13,495 bases of DNA, taken from assembly GCA_947628325.1 (NCBI GenBank), contig CANQZL010000021.1, forward strand, positions 1-13,495, given 5' to 3'. Positions 12,138-13,495 of this stretch are shown piece after piece. Made by a program: the position numbers and the translations under genes. The stretch comes from an uncultured Bacilli bacterium (GTDB lineage: Bacteria; Bacillota_I; Bacilli_A; RF39; UBA660). The notes beneath the pieces were generated by a model. That model was not told where the DNA came from, did not search any database, and saw only the letters and a program-made list of their open reading frames with translations. Each line of letters opens with the position of its first letter. The stretch's first letter is position 1.

Positions 12138-13495
12138 ATGGAAGCTTTAGCAATAAGTGCTGCTAACTTAGATATTATAGAAAAAAATTTAAAAAGTGTA
12201 GCAGATGAATTAAGTGGCGTAATAAATAATGTAAATCAAGTTAATGAGGAAGTAAATAGTGTAGAAAATAAAGTTTCTGATTTAAATGACGAAATAAAAA
12301 GTTTAGTCAAAGAGATTCGTGAAACAACAACTATTACTAATGCTCGTCAAAGCATAATGTTTAATGAAAATATTATTCAAAAAAAATATGGCTATTATGA
12401 TACTGTTAGAAGAGTAACTGAAGCTTTATTAGAAGCCATTGAAAATTCAAGTATTCATAAAAATACCTTAGAAGAACTAAAAGAAGAAATATTACTAAAT
12501 AATCCCAATTACTGGCTTGCTAATTCCTTAGCAGCTTTATCTTATTGGCTTTTAGATGATAAAGAAAACACTTATAAAGAACTAAATAATGCTTTAAAAA
12601 AGGATCAAGCCAAAACAAGTATTTTCTTTTCCTTAGTTAATTTAAAATTAAAAAGAATAAATCCATCTCTAAATTGGTTAAAAAAATACTTAACTCTTGA
12701 AGATCCTTATAATTTAGATAAAAATTTTATCGTCATTCTAGACTTAGTTACCTCAGGTATATATGGTGATGAAGCTAAACAACTAGTCTTAGAAAAAATT
12801 AATTTATGGTTTAAACGTTTAGCATGTGATAATCAATTAAAAGAAAAACAAAAAGTTAAATGGCAAGAATTCCTAAGTACTTTTAAAGAATCTGATTTAG
12901 CAATTCCTTATATTGAAAAATATTCTGAAGATGCTGATTTAATAAAAGCTAATTTACAAACATCTGCTATATATAAAAACTTTTATTACTACTTAGAAAA
13001 TCTAATGTTTAATAATAATTCTAATAAAAGTATTGAAGAAATCTTAAAAAATTTAATTTATGATTATGAAAGTAATGAACAAGTTTATCAAAATGATAAT
13101 TTAAGAAATAACTTAATTATTGCTTGTAATGGAGATTTACAAGAAGCTGATAAATTATATAAAAAACAAGAATCAGCTACTTCTAAAAACCAAGATCTTA
13201 TAACTTTATTATCAAATATAATAATAAATAAAGATATTTTTAATTTAAATGTTGAAACTCAAAAAGTAGCTATTTCATTATTAAAAGATTATATTATTAC
13301 GAATATTAAAGAAGAAGAAAAAAATATTATAGATGGACCATTTTATATTAATGTAAATAATTTTGTTACCAAATCAAGTGATGGTAAAAATATTGATGAA
13401 GTTAAAAATGATTTAAATGCTTATGTTAATAATGAATTTAGTGAAGATGATAAAGATTTAATTGTTTTATTAATTATTATTAATATAATTGGCAT
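12138..13495 (+). CDS. N-terminal coiled-coil, helical-repeat-like protein, 3' end cut by the window
   Basis: The frame is open for 452 codons from ATG 12138 to the window end without a stop. Residues about 1-65 form a coiled coil (NLDIIEKNLKSVADELSGVINNVNQVNEEVNSVENKVSDLNDEIKSLVKEIRE). The rest is nearly all helical with spaced aromatic residues (KYGYYDTVRRVTEALLEAIE, NPNYWLANSLAALSYWLLDDKENTYKELNNALKKDQAKTSIFFSLVNLKLKRINPSLNWLKKYL), like a TPR-type or other helical-repeat scaffold. No signal peptide or membrane helix is seen in the visible part. The ribosome binding site GAGGTGG at 12127-12133 supports the start. I have an impression of related large proteins in other Firmicutes but cannot name a family. 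It would suit a scaffold or cytoskeletal adaptor; that is inference. Confidence 0.85.
   Translation, partial: MEALAISAANLDIIEKNLKSVADELSGVINNVNQVNEEVNSVENKVSDLNDEIKSLVKEIRETTTITNARQSIMFNENIIQKKYGYYDTVRRVTEALLEAIENSSIHKNTLEELKEEILLNNPNYWLANSLAALSYWLLDDKENTYKELNNALKKDQAKTSIFFSLVNLKLKRINPSLNWLKKYLTLEDPYNLDKNFIVILDLVTSGIYGDEAKQLVLEKINLWFKRLACDNQLKEKQKVKWQEFLSTFKESDLAIPYIEKYSEDADLIKANLQTSAIYKNFYYYLENLMFNNNSNKSIEEILKNLIYDYESNEQVYQNDNLRNNLIIACNGDLQEADKLYKKQESATSKNQDLITLLSNIIINKDIFNLNVETQKVAISLLKDYIITNIKEEEKNIIDGPFYINVNNFVTKSSDGKNIDEVKNDLNAYVNNEFSEDDKDLIVLLIIINIIG

Noticed and set aside
1..13495. CRISPR array, tRNA, rRNA or prophage
   Set aside because: No regularly spaced repeats, cloverleaf, rRNA-like GC-richer block or phage structural gene was seen.
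12138..13495. The coiled-coil gene as part of a type VII secretion system
   Set aside because: The N-terminal helix pair has no WxG motif, and no EssC-type ATPase or other component is in the window.

Overview
The window is a strongly AT-rich chromosomal segment from a Gram-positive-type bacterium. Ribosome binding sites are of the GGAGG/GAGGTGA kind, promoters are sigma-A-like with extended -10 boxes, and U-tailed hairpin terminators often overlap stop codons. The genes include a SpoIIM-family protein, MscL, a long U32-family protein and a tiny DUF4044-like membrane protein. Trp is TGG and no gene needs TGA as sense, so the standard code applies. TGA is also not used as a stop by any of the 13 complete genes (11 TAA, 2 TAG). 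The best guess, as inference, is an uncultured low-GC Bacilli/Erysipelotrichia-like lineage such as the RF39-type gut bacteria.

Region 1 (about 7-1725) is an apparently complete IS30-family insertion sequence. It has imperfect 24-bp terminal inverted repeats, one intact minus-strand transposase with its own promoter, and several strong hairpins in the noncoding ends. It sits about 20 bp upstream of the promoter region of the next gene.

Region 2 (1742-7909) is a run of mostly unrecognised plus-strand genes, nearly all with their own promoter. It starts with a 139-aa soluble protein behind two tandem extended -10 promoters. Two membrane proteins follow (199 and 361 aa) with the same plan: three TM helices, then a small extracellular domain that looks like the accessory domain of LytR-CpsA-Psr (LCP) proteins, but without the LCP catalytic domain. 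Then come an RDD-family membrane protein with a probable TTG start, a 442-aa membrane protein made of two repeated halves, and a translationally coupled pair of unknown soluble proteins (403 and 104 aa). Together they look like an envelope-oriented accessory neighbourhood; a shared function is not shown by the sequence.

Region 3 (7911-13495) holds recognisable housekeeping-like genes and unknowns. These are a long U32 protein (RlhA/TrhP-like RNA hydroxylation family), a conserved-looking 206-aa unknown followed closely by mscL, a convergent 67-aa membrane protein sharing a bidirectional terminator with mscL, a SpoIIM-family membrane protein, and the first 452 codons of a coiled-coil, all-helical protein that runs off the window.

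No tRNA, rRNA, CRISPR array, riboswitch of a known class or phage gene was recognised.
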